Of a DNA stretch of 16,305 bases, positions 15,080-16,305 are shown in pieces. Made by a program: the position numbers and the translations under genes. The notes beneath the pieces were generated by a model that saw only the letters and a list, made by a program, of their open reading frames with translations, had not been told where the DNA came from and did not search any database. The first letter of the stretch is position 1. Every line of letters starts with the position of its first letter. Source of the stretch: an uncultured Planctomycetaceae bacterium (GTDB lineage: Bacteria > Planctomycetota > Planctomycetia > Pirellulales > Pirellulaceae); contig CALBSZ010000142.1 of NCBI GenBank assembly GCA_937967665.1, positions 1 through 16,305 on the forward strand, written 5' to 3'.

Positions 15080-15316
15080 CTACGAGCCTCCTTCGTTTTC
15101 ACGGTTTCCGATATTGCGCGCAGTGGCGGTGTTCATCTGCGCGGCCTTTTGGTTTTCGCGCTGAATCGCTTCGTACACCTCGCGACGATGAACTGGGATA
15201 TCCGTAGGAGCGTCAATACCGAGACGTACTTTATCCCCACGAATGTCCACGATCGTCACCACGATGTCGTCGCCGATGATGATGCTTTCGTCGCGATGCC
15301 TGGACAAAACCAGCAT
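15080..15316 (-). CDS. csrA: Carbon storage regulator CsrA (RsmA), translational repressor
   Basis: A 78-aa RNA-binding protein that dimerises and binds GGA motifs in mRNA leaders. The family sequence is clear: MLVLSRHRDESIIIGDDIVV, RLGIDAPTDIPVHRREVY. RNA-contact residues L4 and R44 (V42-H43-R44) are present. The C-terminal part is longer than in Escherichia coli and continues IQREN-QKAAQ, placing an asparagine at position 55 like Bacillus subtilis CsrA, where N55 and the C-terminal helix take part in FliW binding. A strong AAGGAG site lies six bases before the ATG. The gene sits between fliW and flagellin 2, as expected for a FliW-controlled, flagellum-dedicated CsrA. Confidence 0.96.
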   Translation of the reverse strand: MLVLSRHRDESIIIGDDIVVTIVDIRGDKVRLGIDAPTDIPVHRREVYEAIQRENQKAAQMNTATARNIGNRENEGGS

Positions 15317-15338
15317 TTTTGGCTCCTTCCAAATTCAG

Positions 15339-15354
15339 TGTGAGCGAACTCACA
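15339..15354 (-). promoter_or_regulatory. Hairpin with UUCG loop in the csrA leader
   Basis: On the minus strand TGTGAG-TTCG-CTCACA forms a perfect six-pair stem with a four-base loop, 22 bases before the csrA start. The following TTGGAAGGAG ribosome region contains two GGA triplets, so self-control by CsrA is possible. This is inference from sequence only. Confidence 0.45.
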
Positions 15355-15535
15355 TGAGAGTCTTTCGAAGCGCCGGCCAATGTACGAAGGTCCGACGTTA
15401 CATTCCGTTTGCAAAATAGACTTGGGCGGAAAGCCAATCCGTATGGCGAAGCCTCAAACCGGGAGGCGACTAGCTCGCACCTAAGCCAGGTCAACTGAAT
15501 TATCGACCAGCACCCTACTGAAGATCACACGTCGC

Positions 15536-15562
15536 CTTAACCATTAGCGTTATTCGGTTAAG
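15536..15562. repeat. CTTAACC / GGTTAAG inverted repeat after fliW
   Basis: Seven-base perfect arms (15536-15542 and 15556-15562) with a 13-base loop lie 10 bases past the fliW stop codon. No T-run follows, so it may be a weak terminator, an mRNA-processing hairpin or an operator for csrA. The rest of the 256-bp fliW-csrA gap shows no gene. Confidence 0.45.
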
Positions 15563-15572
15563 ACGGGATGTA

Positions 15573-16013
15573 TCAGGCGCTTTTGCGAAGAGGGACCGCG
15601 GTCGGTTTGAGCAGCGCGTGAAGCGGCTGTTCGTCATTGGTGACCAATTGACGACCCAATCGACGGTCCAGATTGATCACGATCGGTGCTCTCAGATTTA
15701 GAGTCAGTTCGTCGTCCTGTTGGCTGACAACCGCAAGAACGTAGGCATTATCCGACTCCCCGATCTCCAACGGGGCCAATTGCGCCTTGGAAACGCGTAC
15801 CTGGTATTCGGGTGCAAAGCGTCGCGGGCTGACTACCGCAACGGCCAACTCGGGCTTGCCCAAACTCTGCAACCAGCCAACGGAACGATTGTCACAGTCC
15901 GCCAACAGAACCCAATGCCGTTCTTCCTCAAAACCGATCAGGCCCTTCGGAAAAAGCAAAATATCTTCTGCCTGGATCTCGACGGACCCGAAACGAGTGG
16001 TTTGCATCTGCAT
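15573..16013 (-). CDS. fliW: Flagellar assembly factor FliW (CsrA antagonist)
   Basis: A 146-aa protein from the ATG at 16013, giving MQMQTTRFGSVEIQAEDILL, which lines up with the usual FliW start; the ATG at 16076 would add 21 atypical residues. Family landmarks include FPKGLIGFEE (21-30), a WLQSL-PELAVAVVSP segment and a late LTLNLRAPIVINLDRRLGRQLV stretch. FliW binds CsrA allosterically and releases flagellin mRNA; newly made flagellin in turn binds FliW. Its position upstream of csrA in the same direction supports this role. The 256-bp gap to csrA suggests the two may not be translated as a tight pair. The ribosome site is weak (AGGCGA about ten bases upstream). Confidence 0.93.
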   Translation of the reverse strand: MQMQTTRFGSVEIQAEDILLFPKGLIGFEEERHWVLLADCDNRSVGWLQSLGKPELAVAVVSPRRFAPEYQVRVSKAQLAPLEIGESDNAYVLAVVSQQDDELTLNLRAPIVINLDRRLGRQLVTNDEQPLHALLKPTAVPLRKSA

Positions 16014-16305
16014 GGCTGCATCGCCTGTGACAATGGATAAGAAGGGTACGCGGACGGCGCGTAACAGGATTGTCATCGACCAAGTCAGGCGGTTGCCGCC
16101 AGAAAAACCGCTATAATCGGCGCGAACATTCCTTCGGCCGGCATGCTCGCGCGCACGTCAGGGGCTCGCGGCGTTTCCCGCCTGTTACCGCTGGCAGGTT
16201 ACCTGGACAGCGAAAGGTCTGGCCGTTGTTAGCGTAGGCTAAACGTTGATTGGACAGCGCCAACTTTGCGGCAATTCGCAAGAATACAAGCAAGCAGCGC
16301 GAGCG
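16014..16305. other. Upstream flank of fliW, no gene recognised
   Basis: A minus-strand frame open from the window edge to 16111 has no recognisable family and contains a run of cysteine and arginine residues near its end, so I do not call it. Small palindromes are present: GGCGG-TTG-CCGCC (16088-16100) and TTAGC-GTAG-GCTAA (16229-16242). A TATAAT lies on the plus strand (16112-16117) without a good -35. In related genomes a hook-associated gene often precedes fliW; it is not visible here. Confidence 0.35.

Noticed and set aside
16111..16305. Frame entering from the right edge, considered as the end of a hook-associated gene
   Set aside because: Its C-terminus does not resemble FlgL or other hook proteins, and it contains several cysteines and prolines.

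Overview
The window looks like chromosomal DNA of a planctomycete, most likely of the Pirellula group. The grounds are a DUF1559 protein with a type IV prepilin-like N-terminus, a membrane-anchored Ser/Thr kinase with the N-terminal extension and DWG (not DFG) motif usual in these kinases, attached TPR repeats, and moderately high GC with loosely packed genes. This is inferred from family content only; there is no rRNA or other phylogenetic marker.

Layout. (1) 276-3644, minus strand: a Ser/Thr kinase followed by a TPR protein. The two reading frames are in the same frame, separated by one TAG and eight codons, so they read as one long kinase-TPR gene cut by an amber codon. (2) 4134-6308, plus strand: two tandem paralogues, each with two zinc ribbons at the N-terminus and one C-terminal membrane helix; function unknown. 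(3) 6309-6572: a non-coding gap between convergent genes with a 21-bp tandem repeat and a REP-like palindrome. (4) 6573-8034, minus: a DUF1559 pseudopilin-like gene overlapping a small lipoprotein gene. (5) 8101-10855, minus: a glycolate oxidase iron-sulfur subunit (GlcF type) behind an MFS transporter of the anion:cation symporter type. (6) 11175-16013, minus: a flagellin regulation cluster in the order fliW, csrA, flagellin 2, flagellin 1, then a small unknown ORF.

How the genes fit together. The right third carries the elements of the FliW-CsrA-flagellin feedback circuit known from Bacillus subtilis, in which CsrA blocks flagellin translation, FliW sequesters CsrA, and free flagellin sequesters FliW. 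The leader of the csrA-proximal flagellin has a small hairpin presenting GGA in its loop, directly followed by a second GGA in the Shine-Dalgarno region: a good candidate two-site CsrA target. The second flagellin keeps the surrounding leader sequence but has lost both GGA triplets, which suggests the two filament proteins are regulated differently. A sigma-28-like promoter lies between csrA and flagellin 2, and each flagellin gene is followed by a strong intrinsic terminator.

No tRNA, rRNA, CRISPR array, insertion sequence or phage gene was recognised. The most notable observations are the in-frame amber codon in the kinase-TPR locus, the asymmetric CsrA sites in front of the two flagellins, a lone cysteine in one flagellin, and the tandem zinc-ribbon membrane proteins.
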